Positions 35,716 to 44,432 of a stretch of DNA of 64,000 nt are shown here, piece after piece. The translations under genes and the position numbers were made by a program. The notes under the pieces are model-generated. The model saw only the letters and a list, made by a program, of their open reading frames with translations, was not told the DNA's origin and ran no database searches. Within the stretch, counting starts at the first letter, position 1, and each line of letters opens with the position of its first letter. This DNA comes from Cesiribacteraceae bacterium YIM B00369 (GTDB taxonomy: Bacteria > Bacteroidota > Bacteroidia > Cytophagales > Cyclobacteriaceae), in contig JAFMYY010000003.1 in NCBI GenBank assembly GCA_017948555.1, forward strand, positions 124,001 through 188,000, read 5' to 3'.

Positions 35716-37254
35716 TTAATATCTGTCTGCCGGCTTTTGATAGGTAGGCTCTAAAATATTTACATCGATTATAGGGTTTGCCTTCAGCAGTTTCCTGTTA
35801 CTGCTGTCGCTCAGGTTTCTTATATGCAATTTCTTCCCTTGCTTGTGGTAACGTTCCGTTAAAACATTAACCGCCTCAATGGCCGACATATCTGCAATTC
35901 TGCTCTCTCTGAAATCCACAATTACTTCCGGCGGGTCATTCAGCACATCAAACTTTTCATTGAAAGCCGTTACAGAACCAAAGAAGAGAGGACCATACAT
36001 TTCGTAATGCTTTACTCCATTTTCATCGACATATTTTCTGGCCCTGATCCGGCGGGCACTTTCCCAGGCGAACACAAGGGCAGAAATTATAACGCCAACC
36101 AGCACAGCCAGGGCAAGATTATGCAGAAAAACAGTAATACCAGTAACAAGGATCATTATAAAAATATCGGTTTTAGGCATTTTACCAAACATTTTAAAAC
36201 TCACCCATTCGAAGGTACCTACAGCCACCATAATCATAAGACCTGTTAATGCCGCCATGGGCACCTGCTCAATAAGCGGGCCGGCAAACATTACAAACAT
36301 AAGCAAGGTAAGTGCGGCAACTATTCCGGCAAGACGGGCCCTTGCACCTGAGGATATGTTAATCAGGGACTGGCCAATCATGGCGCAGCCACCCATCCCA
36401 AAGAAAAATCCGCTTAAAATATTTGCACTCCCCTGGGCTAAACATTCCCGGTTGCTATTGCCGCGGGTTTCTGTAATCTGATCTATAAGATTTAAGGTTA
36501 ACAAGCTCTCAATTAAGCCTACAGCAGCCATTATAGCGGCGTAAGGGAGTATAATCTGAAAGGTTTCCAATGTAAACGGAACAGCAGGTATATGAAAAGG
36601 AGGAAAGCCACCGCTAATGGAGGCAATATCGCCTACTGTCCTGGTATCAATTCCCAAACCTACCACAATGGCGAAAATGGTAAGGATAGCTACCAGTGAA
36701 GCCGGCACCGCTTTTGTAAGCTTAGGAAGACCTACAATAATGGCAATGGTTAAGGCAACCAGACCAAGCATGGTGTAAAGCTGGTTACCACTCATCCACT
36801 CAAGCGTACCATCGGCCCCTGTTGTTTTAAACTGGTTGAGCTGGGCCATAAATATTACAATGGCAAGGCCGTTAACAAAGCCAAACATAACCGGGTGGGG
36901 TACTAAGCGTATGAGTTTTCCTAATTTAAGAGCACCTACAATTAACTGAATAACACCGGCTAAAATAACTGTGGCAAACACATACTCAATACCATGCGAA
37001 ATGGACAGGGCCAGGATAACCACTGCAACTGCTCCCGTAGCTCCGGATATCATACCGGGCCTGCCGCCGAAAACCGCAGTAATCAGTCCCATCATAAAGG
37101 CCGCATATAAACCTACCAGAGGTGGAAGATTGGCAATCATGGAAAAAGCCACCGCTTCCGGTATAAGTGCCAGGGCAACGGTTAAACCCGCGAGAACTTC
37201 AACTTTATAATCAATTGTGGGACTAAAGCTGAAAATTTTCAGATACTGTTTCAT
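35716..37254 (-). CDS. SulP-family inorganic anion transporter
   Basis: 512 residues. Sulfate_transp domain with about 12-14 membrane segments (1-395), beginning with the typical DYKVEVLAGLTVALALIPEAVAF, followed by a cytoplasmic STAS domain (about 415-500; VIVDFRESRIADMSAIEAVN). Members move sulfate, bicarbonate or other anions; those of this length in Bacteroidota are often bicarbonate or sulfate carriers, and the residues do not decide. No carbonic anhydrase or sulfate-reduction genes are nearby. A perfect palindrome lies 75-90 bp upstream. Confidence 0.95.
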   Translation of the reverse strand: MKQYLKIFSFSPTIDYKVEVLAGLTVALALIPEAVAFSMIANLPPLVGLYAAFMMGLITAVFGGRPGMISGATGAVAVVILALSISHGIEYVFATVILAGVIQLIVGALKLGKLIRLVPHPVMFGFVNGLAIVIFMAQLNQFKTTGADGTLEWMSGNQLYTMLGLVALTIAIIVGLPKLTKAVPASLVAILTIFAIVVGLGIDTRTVGDIASISGGFPPFHIPAVPFTLETFQIILPYAAIMAAVGLIESLLTLNLIDQITETRGNSNRECLAQGSANILSGFFFGMGGCAMIGQSLINISSGARARLAGIVAALTLLMFVMFAGPLIEQVPMAALTGLMIMVAVGTFEWVSFKMFGKMPKTDIFIMILVTGITVFLHNLALAVLVGVIISALVFAWESARRIRARKYVDENGVKHYEMYGPLFFGSVTAFNEKFDVLNDPPEVIVDFRESRIADMSAIEAVNVLTERYHKQGKKLHIRNLSDSSNRKLLKANPIIDVNILEPTYQKPADRY

Positions 37255-37693
37255 ATTGGATTAGTAAATAGATTGTGATTTTTTGTCTGATGGAAGCCGG
37301 AGAAAACAGAGCATTGCCACTTAGCTCCTCCCTGTTTACAGGGAATTGCCTATACTCCTGCTTTCGCAGCAATTATTGATAATTATATAATAGAATTTCA
37401 GATGCAGCTGCAGGGAGCAACATCCTGGCTTTATCGGGAAGATAAGAATAGACAGAACCGCACAGCACAAAGAGGTCCCTGTAGCGGGTACAGATTAACT
37501 CAGGGTGGAGTATTATCTTTATGTAGAACTTGTGTAGCCATTTCGGCTGCAAAAGTAAGCATCTGTTTTATTAAAAGCCAGGTTAAAGCTTAGCTTTTTT
37601 CCAGGCGAATAAAAAGCGACCGGACCGCTTTAAGCCATTTTCTTTAAATCAGGGAGATCAGACAGGATAAAAGACACAGGGCATGGCTATTTT
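37255..37693. other. Long sulP leader region
   Basis: 439 bp between the co-directional pullulanase and sulP genes. It has a palindrome at 37329-37344 and a minus-strand -7-like element (CAAAAGTA at 37550-37557, i.e. TACTTTTG). If that element is used, sulP has a leader of about 290 nt. No known riboswitch core was recognised. Confidence 0.5.
37329..37344. promoter_or_regulatory. Palindrome upstream of sulP (possible operator)
   Basis: TCCCTGT-TT-ACAGGGA, a perfect 7+2+7 palindrome, sits 85 bp before the sulP start. A dimeric regulator site is the simplest reading. Confidence 0.5.
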
Positions 37694-39661
37694 TTACAGC
37701 ACCTGCTCCTGAAAGAGCATCAACATAGAGAGCGGAGGAATCTCCGTTTCGTCCTGCACTTTTTCAAAGCCTTCCGGGCTAATCCTGTCCCCTTTAACAG
37801 CTACAGACCATTCACCTTTTGCAGGCACGCGTACTGCCTTTTTTCGTGCATTGTAAAACACCAGAATATTTTTCCAGCTGTCTCCATTGGCATGGTCCTT
37901 CAGCTGGAAGCCAACCAGGCCTGCTTCGGTTACGGTAAATACCAGGTGCCGGGCAAGTAAACCGGCATCAGGCATCCGAAAGGCAGGATGTGCTTTCCGC
38001 AAAGCAATAAGCTCCTTGTACCAGGTAAACACATCCCTGTTTTTAGTTTTCAGGTTCCAGTCAATCCGGTTTACCGAATCAGGAAGATTATAACTATTAT
38101 GTTCGCCGCCTTTGCTGCGCATTAATTCCACGCCGGCATGCAAAAAAGGAATTCCCTGGGAGGTAAGCACAATGCCATTAGCAAGCATATGCATTTTCTT
38201 TATTTCTTCCTCCCTTGCCCCTTTACAGGATAGCTTCAACTTATCGTAAAGGGTATGATTGTCGTGGCAGGACACATAGGAAACCGACTGCCAGGGTTCT
38301 GCGGCCCATCCTCCCTGCGAAAAATTGATCCATCCGAAATCAAGCTGAGGATGATCGGTGCAGCCTGCAACGCCAAATTTGATTTTCTCTTCAACGCCGG
38401 TGGCTCCACTCACAAAGCCTCTTGATTTTTCATCAAAAACAGAGCCTTTTACCGCATCCCGCAGGTCATCGCTAAAGGCGGCCACCTGCTTCAGCTTCTT
38501 CGTGTTGGCTTTCAAAGCCTTGTGGCTGTCGGGCAGCGGACTTCCCCCCGCGGTCCAGCCTTCTCCGTAAACTACAATGGAAGGATTGATCTTTTTCAGC
38601 TCTTCCGTCAGCAGGTTCATGGTTTCAATATCATGTATAGCCATGAGGTCGAAACGGAAGCCATCGATATGGTACTCACGCACCCAGTGCTTACACGATT
38701 CAATAATAAATTTCCGTACCATTGCCCGCTCACTGGCGGTTTCATTTCCGCAACCCGAGGCGTCGGACCAGTTTCCATCATTAGTCTGGCGGTAATAGTA
38801 CCCCGGCACCTCCAGGTTAAAATCAGCCTCATCGGTAAAGCCGGTATGGTTATAAACCACATCCATAATTACCCCTAAACCTTCATCATGAACGGCCTTT
38901 ACCATTTGCTTGAACTCCTTTACACGCACCTCTGCATTAAAAGGATCGGTTGCATAAGAGCCCTCAGGCACATTATAGTTTTGCGGATCGTACCCCCAGT
39001 TATATTGTGGCTCACCGGGTTTACTCTCATCAACAGAGCAGTAATCGAAAGCAGGTAAAAGGTGAATGTGGGTAACACCCAGCTCCCTGATATGATCAAA
39101 CCCGGTAGCAAGGCCATCCCTGTTGCGGGTACCTTTTTCGGTAAGGCCTGCATATTTACCCGGATGGCTGCTGCCGGAGTGGGGGTGTATAGTAAGGTCA
39201 CGAATGTGTAACTCATATAAAATAATGTCGTTGGGATGCTCCACCAGAGGGCCCCGGTCATTTTCCCAGCCGGGAGGATTCGTTGCAGCAAGATCAATAA
39301 CCATGGCACGCTTTCCGTTTACGCCCACTGCCCTGGCATAAATACCGGGAGTTTCTTCGAGCCAGCGCCCTTCTGTTTTTACCTGGTAAGTATAGTATAT
39401 GCCACTCAGATTATACGGGACCTCAATTTCCCATAATCCGCCATTCTTTTGCTCAAAAGAATATACCTCCAGTGGCATCCCTCCTTCTCCTTTTTCATAT
39501 AACTTTACTACCGCTTCCTCTGCCACCGGCGACCATAACTTAAATGTAGTGGCCTGCGGGGTATAATAAGTCCATAAATCTGCATCCGGACATACCGGAT
39601 AGTCATCAAAACGGGTTGCAATATTTTTTTCAAGGGCAGAATCAGCGTTTTTTACCGGCAT
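37694..39661 (-). CDS. pulA: Type I pullulanase
   Basis: 655 residues. N-terminal CBM48 (about 20-120), then the GH13 barrel with the type I pullulanase signature YNWGYDP, region I DVVYNHTG, region II GFRFDLMAI (nucleophile Asp), region III YGEGWTAGG (acid Glu) and region IV SCHDNH. A C-terminal beta domain follows. There is no signal peptide, so it acts in the cytoplasm, debranching alpha-1,6 links of glycogen or imported pullulan and amylopectin fragments. No other glycogen genes are adjacent. It is the first gene before sulP, but the gap of 439 bp argues for separate messages. Confidence 0.96.
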   Translation of the reverse strand: MPVKNADSALEKNIATRFDDYPVCPDADLWTYYTPQATTFKLWSPVAEEAVVKLYEKGEGGMPLEVYSFEQKNGGLWEIEVPYNLSGIYYTYQVKTEGRWLEETPGIYARAVGVNGKRAMVIDLAATNPPGWENDRGPLVEHPNDIILYELHIRDLTIHPHSGSSHPGKYAGLTEKGTRNRDGLATGFDHIRELGVTHIHLLPAFDYCSVDESKPGEPQYNWGYDPQNYNVPEGSYATDPFNAEVRVKEFKQMVKAVHDEGLGVIMDVVYNHTGFTDEADFNLEVPGYYYRQTNDGNWSDASGCGNETASERAMVRKFIIESCKHWVREYHIDGFRFDLMAIHDIETMNLLTEELKKINPSIVVYGEGWTAGGSPLPDSHKALKANTKKLKQVAAFSDDLRDAVKGSVFDEKSRGFVSGATGVEEKIKFGVAGCTDHPQLDFGWINFSQGGWAAEPWQSVSYVSCHDNHTLYDKLKLSCKGAREEEIKKMHMLANGIVLTSQGIPFLHAGVELMRSKGGEHNSYNLPDSVNRIDWNLKTKNRDVFTWYKELIALRKAHPAFRMPDAGLLARHLVFTVTEAGLVGFQLKDHANGDSWKNILVFYNARKKAVRVPAKGEWSVAVKGDRISPEGFEKVQDETEIPPLSMLMLFQEQVL

Positions 39662-40093
39662 AAATTTATATTTACTTTAGTCCGTTCCCGTGGTTAACAG
39701 GATTACAAATAAAAAACCAGAGAAACAGAGCAGTTTTATTAAAAATCAATCTGTTAAAAAATAACATCATGGGTTGATTACGAAAAAGAAAAGAGAAGGA
39801 TTAGAAAGGATGAAAAAAGCATCATATTCCCGGCTGATTATTCCCATAAAAACAAAATCCAATGCCTGAAAAGAGGACAAATTAAAAACTGTACCATACA
39901 GGTACACCTCTGGTGGTATAACCACAGTATTACTTTGCCTGCACAGGCATATGCGACCGGAATTTATTCAATATACCCTCTGCCAGGTATAGGAAACACC
40001 CTCTTTAGTGTATTACTTCCGGAAGCTAATTCAGCCAGCTTTGTCAGACACAAAGGATCCTGATTGAAACTTATTAAAAACAGAATTTGAATC
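39662..40093. other. Divergent intergenic region with a small palindrome
   Basis: 432 bp, no gene. GTGGT-ATA-ACCAC at 39913-39925 is a perfect palindrome next to an imperfect -7 element (TTACTTTG at 39929-39936). Either could control the DUF2807 gene. Confidence 0.45.
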
Positions 40094-40810
40094 ATGAAAA
40101 CGAACAAAAAAACAGGCTTGCTAATCCTTTTTATTTCGGGAAGCCAGCTGCTGTTTACAGCCTGCGATGATGGTATGCCCGACTATTATAACCAACGGGA
40201 TTATGAGCTGCAAAATTTTACAGGAGTAAATCTCGGGGATGCCCTGGAGGTGGAAATTGTAAAAGCTGATGAATTTAAGGTAATAGCAAAAGGAGAAGAT
40301 AAGGATATAAATGACCTTGAACTCAGGGTGGAAGCTGGTATATTAACCGGTAATTACCGGCCAGGAAGCAGAAACCATAAACGAACACAGGTACAAATTT
40401 ACCTTCCTGAACTGGAAAAGGCCGATATGCACAGCGCTACCACCACTACAATTAAGGGCTTTTTCAATGAAGATGACAGCCTGAAGCTAAAGGTTTCCTC
40501 TGCATCGAAGGTTACGATGGACAGCGAACTGAAATTTTTAGAACTGGAACTAAGTGCTGCTTCCAAAGCAATATTAAGCGGAGAAGTAAAAACCATGCAG
40601 ACAGAAGTTTCCGGAGCTTCTGAGTTGAAAGCCGGTAATTTTTCAGCCGGAAGCTGCCGTGCAGAAGTTAAGGGAACCAGCAAAGCCACAGTTAAAGTAA
40701 CAGATCATTTAACCGCAAAAGTTAACGGTGCCAGTGAATTAAAATACACAGGCTCTCCGGATTATATTGAAAAAGAGGTGACTTCAGACAGCAGGATTTC
40801 CTCTTTTTAA
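40094..40810 (+). CDS. DUF2807 (head-GIN) domain lipoprotein
   Basis: 238 residues. Lipobox L-F-T-A-C near residue 24, then a right-handed beta-helix-like DUF2807 domain (about 40-235): repeating short strands such as VSSASKVTMDSEL, LSAASKAILSGE, VSGASELKAGN and VKGTSKATVKV. The family is abundant in Bacteroidota envelopes; its role is not known, and adhesin-like or sensory functions have been suggested. It is monocistronic, followed by the hairpin at 40826-40845. Confidence 0.88.
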   Translation: MKTNKKTGLLILFISGSQLLFTACDDGMPDYYNQRDYELQNFTGVNLGDALEVEIVKADEFKVIAKGEDKDINDLELRVEAGILTGNYRPGSRNHKRTQVQIYLPELEKADMHSATTTTIKGFFNEDDSLKLKVSSASKVTMDSELKFLELELSAASKAILSGEVKTMQTEVSGASELKAGNFSAGSCRAEVKGTSKATVKVTDHLTAKVNGASELKYTGSPDYIEKEVTSDSRISSF

Positions 40811-40825
40811 GGGTCCTGCCCGTCA

Positions 40826-40845
40826 GGTTAAAAAATGTTTTAACC
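40826..40845 (+). terminator. Hairpin after the DUF2807 gene
   Basis: GGTTAAAA-AATG-TTTTAACC, a perfect 8-bp stem with a 4-nt loop 15 bp after the stop. There is no T tail, so termination is likely but not certain. Confidence 0.6.
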
Positions 40846-40981
40846 ATAGGAAACAAACCCCGAAAAAACCGCGAACTCATATGAAGAGATGAATTTGCAC
40901 CTGCCCCATTAAGGTCAGAAAGATTGTGTTTATAATTATCCGGCAAACCGCCACATTGGCTCAGGCTCAGTCTAAAAGCAG

Positions 40982-41014
40982 TAAGGGCCACAATTTTTTC
41001 TATTATGGCCCTTA
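40982..41014 (-). terminator. Hairpin at the end of the minus-strand panE cluster
   Basis: TAAGGGCCA at 40982-40990 pairs exactly with TGGCCCTTA at 41006-41014. It lies 2 bp beyond the stop of the minus-strand gene at 41017. A short T-rich stretch follows on that strand. Confidence 0.6.
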
Positions 41015-41016
41015 TG

Positions 41017-41544
41017 CTAAAAAACCAAAAGGTTTTGAGCTAAAGCAGTTTTTATACTCTGTTCTGCTTCATCAAAATCTTTGAACATTTTTCTTTCCAT
41101 CCCGTCCCCTTCAAGCAGTTTAAAAATGGTGTTGATATAATATTGCTTAAATGGGTTATTATCGCTTACCACATAATAATACTTCAGCCCTCTTTTAATT
41201 GCACGGGGAGTTCCTGTTTTTTGAAGCCAGCTTCTCATCTCAGTTTTAATGATGCCCTGTTTTCTGTTGTCCGACAATATACCGTGCACAGGTAAGTGGG
41301 TAGCCTGAAGCAAAAACTCAAAAGGCTCTTTGTACTTTTCAAATGACAATCCTCCCATGCAGTTCCACACCAAACATGCCATTTTATAATGGTCATCATA
41401 TTTTAATGTTGCAACAGTTGATCTGAATATTTCCTTCACCTTTTCCTCCTTCTCAATTTTCCATAAAATTAAGTCCCCGGAAGAAAGGAAAAAACCAAAG
41501 TTATAACTATAAATTACATCAGCCTTATTAAGCCTGACTATCAT
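41017..41544 (-). CDS. Hypothetical protein
   Basis: 175 residues, no signal peptide. I do not recognise it firmly. The C-terminal part (PFKQYYINTIFKLL..., then FKDFDEAEQSIKTAL) has the helix pattern of the STAS/SpoIIAA-like proteins of Bacteroidota, but the N-terminal part does not help. Its ATG lies inside panE (17-bp overlap), so the two are translationally coupled and presumably expressed together. A hairpin follows the stop. Confidence 0.75.
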   Translation of the reverse strand: MIVRLNKADVIYSYNFGFFLSSGDLILWKIEKEEKVKEIFRSTVATLKYDDHYKMACLVWNCMGGLSFEKYKEPFEFLLQATHLPVHGILSDNRKQGIIKTEMRSWLQKTGTPRAIKRGLKYYYVVSDNNPFKQYYINTIFKLLEGDGMERKMFKDFDEAEQSIKTALAQNLLVF

Positions 41545-42463
41545 TTAAGTTTGTCTTCCCATACACCTCTCTTGCGACAGGAACCGGCACCCCTGTTTCC
41601 TCTCCCAGGCGGATAATGGTTCCGCCGAACAAATCTCCTTCATTCCTCTTTCCTTTCCCTTTTACATCCCTCTGAAAAGAGGTAGTCGTAACAAATGGAA
41701 ATTCCTTTGCTCTTTCAAAAGACCAGCTTACAACATCCTCTCTTAACGGGATTTGAAGGGCCTTTGCTATTGCTTCTATTTCCTTCATAATAGAAATTGT
41801 CCGGCTGCTTAATTCCGGATTTTCCAGCACTTCTCCTAAAGTTTTATCATTAGCGGCAGTTACCAGTCCATAGGCAGCTATGTACATATATTTTGTCCAG
41901 ATAGCTGTAGCCACATTTTCCTCCCAGTTAAAGTTCAGCTGTGCCTTCCGGAAAATTTCCACCAGATTTTGGGGATAAAATCCGGGATGGAGAGGGTCTT
42001 TGCCCATGGAAATCTTACCATCTCCCCCCTTTTGGTAAATGACGCCCGGGCTTTCGATATGCGTTCCTACATAAACACATGAAGGCAACACAATACCTTT
42101 ATGGTAATGGGCCCTGATCCTTTCGTAAATATCCACCCCGTTAAGGAGGGGCAGTACTACCGTGCCCTCTTTTGAAATTTTAGCAATTTCATGCGCTGCC
42201 TCCTCCAGGTTGTAGCCTTTTACCGATAATATAATTATATCGCAAAAGGGAAGGTCGTCCACCTTGTCAGTACATAATGCAGGCTTTACCCGGATCAGTT
42301 CTTCCCCACCTGACTTTTTGAGGGTCAGTCCCTCTGCAATAATGGCATTTTTGTGTGCTCCTCTCGCCACAAAAAAAATATCATGCTCCTGCTGCAATGC
42401 ACGGGAGACCAGGGCACCGAAATAACCTCCGACCCCTCCAACTCCAAAAAAACATATTTTCAT
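41528..42463 (-). CDS. panE: 2-dehydropantoate 2-reductase
   Basis: 311 residues. Rossmann motif GVGGVGGYFGALV (7-19) at the N-terminus, LPLLNGVDIYERI (substrate loop) and a C-terminal helical domain with the catalytic Lys in TAIWTKYMYIAAYG. It reduces ketopantoate to pantoate with NADPH in coenzyme A synthesis. Annotation of individual members of this family is error-prone, since several paralogues act on other 2-keto acids. It overlaps the next gene by 17 bp. Confidence 0.9.
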   Translation of the reverse strand: MKICFFGVGGVGGYFGALVSRALQQEHDIFFVARGAHKNAIIAEGLTLKKSGGEELIRVKPALCTDKVDDLPFCDIIILSVKGYNLEEAAHEIAKISKEGTVVLPLLNGVDIYERIRAHYHKGIVLPSCVYVGTHIESPGVIYQKGGDGKISMGKDPLHPGFYPQNLVEIFRKAQLNFNWEENVATAIWTKYMYIAAYGLVTAANDKTLGEVLENPELSSRTISIMKEIEAIAKALQIPLREDVVSWSFERAKEFPFVTTTSFQRDVKGKGKRNEGDLFGGTIIRLGEETGVPVPVAREVYGKTNLNDSQA

Positions 42464-42545
42464 TTTTTACTCATTTTTGTACCTCAAACCATTTAACAGC
42501 TTTTCCTCTCCTGAGCCGCTTAATGGCACAGGATTAACTGCAGGC

Positions 42546-43277
42546 TTAACCGGCCTTTTTTATCCCTCCAAAAGCAGCAAAGCAAAGGTTTTTATGCAGT
42601 ACCTCCACATTCTTAAAACCAACCTTTTTCATCAGGTCCAGCTGAAAATTTACGGAGCGCGGACTGTCTTCTTTTTCGATATAATCAAACACATGCTGCC
42701 TGTATTCCGCACCGCCCAGCCCTTCCAAATATCGGCCATACTGCTCCCAAATAAAAGCATTGACGGGCGCAGAATCCTGAACTACCAGGTCGGAGATCCA
42801 GAAACTGCCGCCCGGAGCTAAACAATTGTAAATTTTCCGGAAAACAAACTCCCAATCTTCCTCTTCCCTCAAATGGTGGAGGACAGCCCCTGCAAGAATG
42901 ATGTCATAGCCTCCTTCTATCAGCTCCGCCTCACGTACATCCTTCCGGACAACCTCTACCCTCCCGACAGTTTCTTTCCCTACTCTTTCTCCGGCCCTTT
43001 CCAACATAGGTCCGCTTAAGTCAAGCAAGGTACAGTGGAGACCAGGCACTTTGCTCAGCATTTTAAGAGAATAATTACCTGCTCCGCAGCCGATATCTAA
43101 AAGGGCTGTGGCGTTTGGATTTACAGCTTTGGCCGCTTCGGTTATCAATTCCAGGCTCAGTACAGCATCAATGGTGGATTGCTGGCCGGTATCAAGATTG
43201 GAGAAACGCGCCACATCTTTATCGAACCTATCCCTGATTTCTTTTGAAGTAGATTTTTGTGCATAAGAAGCTTCCAT
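42546..43277 (-). CDS. Class I SAM-dependent methyltransferase
   Basis: 243 residues. SAM motif I LLDIGCGAGNYSLKML (about 60-75), motif II DLSGPMLERA and a post-motif ILAGAVLHHLREEEDW. It resembles small-molecule methyltransferases acting on a carboxyl or hydroxyl group; the substrate is unknown. The gene is divergent from the LysR regulator, with a -7 element and a palindrome between, so it is the natural target of that regulator. Confidence 0.9.
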   Translation of the reverse strand: MEASYAQKSTSKEIRDRFDKDVARFSNLDTGQQSTIDAVLSLELITEAAKAVNPNATALLDIGCGAGNYSLKMLSKVPGLHCTLLDLSGPMLERAGERVGKETVGRVEVVRKDVREAELIEGGYDIILAGAVLHHLREEEDWEFVFRKIYNCLAPGGSFWISDLVVQDSAPVNAFIWEQYGRYLEGLGGAEYRQHVFDYIEKEDSPRSVNFQLDLMKKVGFKNVEVLHKNLCFAAFGGIKKAG

Positions 43278-43328
43278 TGTTAAAAAATTTTAAGTGAATT
43301 AACTGGGCCCAGTTGCCCCTGCATTTGT

Positions 43329-43336
43329 CAAACATA
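43329..43336 (-). promoter_or_regulatory. -7 element of the methyltransferase promoter
   Basis: CAAACATA on the plus strand reads TATGTTTG on the minus strand, matching TAnnTTTG. Transcription would start near 43322. The -33 region falls on the palindrome at 43347-43365. Confidence 0.6.
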
Positions 43337-43346
43337 GATATTTAAC

Positions 43347-43365
43347 TGATATTAGTAAAATATCA
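43347..43365. promoter_or_regulatory. LysR-type operator 1 (TGATATT-N5-AATATCA)
   Basis: A perfect 7+5+7 palindrome, containing the T-N11-A core typical of LysR-regulator sites (T at 43350, A at 43362). It overlaps the -33 zone of the methyltransferase promoter. Confidence 0.65.
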
Positions 43366-43381
43366 ATTTCATTAATAAACA

Positions 43382-43396
43382 ATACCCTGTAGGTAT
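43382..43396. promoter_or_regulatory. LysR-type operator 2 (ATACC-N5-GGTAT)
   Basis: A perfect 5+5+5 palindrome ending 2 bp before the LysR start codon, again with a T-N11-A core (T at 43383, A at 43395). The position suggests autorepression. Confidence 0.55.
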
Positions 43397-43398
43397 CA

Positions 43399-44280
43399 AT
43401 GGAATTACGCCACCTCCTCTATTTTAAAACTGTTGCTGAGGAATTACACTTCCGGAAAGCAGCGGGCAAGCTGTATATTTCGCAACCGCCCCTGAGCCGG
43501 CAGATTAAAGAGCTGGAGGAGGAGCTTGGTGTACAGCTTTTTGAGCGCAACAATAAAAGGGTACTCCTTACCCCCGCGGGGGAATACCTGAAAAAGGAAG
43601 CAGAAAAAATTTTTGCACAGCTGGAAGAAAGCAGGCAGGTTATAAAGCAAATCCAGGCGGGGGTAAACGGGAAGCTACGAATCGGCTACATCAGCTCTAC
43701 CTGGCACCACCAGCTGGTAAATGTGCTGAAAGAGATTCCGGAAGTATTTCCCTATGTAAAGACAAAGCTGTACGAGGTACCTACGGCCAAACAAATTAAA
43801 GCTCTGGAAGAAGGGAAGCTGGATATTGGCATTTTACGGACTCCCGTGGCTTCGGAAAAACTACAGATCATTCCCCTCTTTATCGATCCTTTCGTAGTGG
43901 CAGTGCAAAAAACTGAGCAGGTTTTTTCAGGCAGCGAAGAACTGAAAGATTTTCTATCCGGGCAGCACTTCATCTTTTTCAACCGGGACTATGCACCTGA
44001 TTACCACCGGAAGCTGGTGGAAATCTGCCAGCGCTTAGGCTTTACTCCCGACATTACCCATGAAGCCAATAATGTACACTCCATCCTCAGGCTGGTGGAA
44101 AGCGGTTTAGGAGTTTCCATTGTACCACAGTCGGTAAGGCAGCAGTACGCTCAGGCAAACCTTTCCTTTATAGAACTACCCCCGATGCCCATAACTACGG
44201 AGGTGGTTATTGCCTGTAAAGCCGAAAACCAGCACCCGGCAGCAAAGTGGTTTATTGAGAAATATTGCGGGTTGTTTTAA
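43399..44280 (+). CDS. LysR-family transcriptional regulator
   Basis: 293 residues. N-terminal winged HTH (MELRHLLYFKTVAEELHFRKAAGKLYISQPPLSRQIKELE pattern; helix-turn-helix about 18-38), then a periplasmic-binding-like effector domain (about 90-292). Closest in style to the BenM/CatM/CynR-like group. It is divergent from the methyltransferase/panE side, which is the usual arrangement for a LysR regulator and its target. The effector is unknown. Confidence 0.95.
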   Translation: MELRHLLYFKTVAEELHFRKAAGKLYISQPPLSRQIKELEEELGVQLFERNNKRVLLTPAGEYLKKEAEKIFAQLEESRQVIKQIQAGVNGKLRIGYISSTWHHQLVNVLKEIPEVFPYVKTKLYEVPTAKQIKALEEGKLDIGILRTPVASEKLQIIPLFIDPFVVAVQKTEQVFSGSEELKDFLSGQHFIFFNRDYAPDYHRKLVEICQRLGFTPDITHEANNVHSILRLVESGLGVSIVPQSVRQQYAQANLSFIELPPMPITTEVVIACKAENQHPAAKWFIEKYCGLF

Positions 44281-44432
44281 CCAGACTCCCCTTTGCTGAT
44301 TCACCTGCAGCAGGCGCTGTTCTGATGAATAAAAATTTACTTTTAAGGGCTAATAAGAACCTGTTTCTGTATGCTTCTTCCATGGCAACGGAATTTACTC
44401 CCGCTGCCAGAATGATTTTATGGAGAAAAAAA

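Noticed and set aside
37255-37693. Riboswitch (SAM-type or similar) before sulP
   Set aside because: No conserved riboswitch core could be matched by eye; only the palindrome and a -7-like element are supported.
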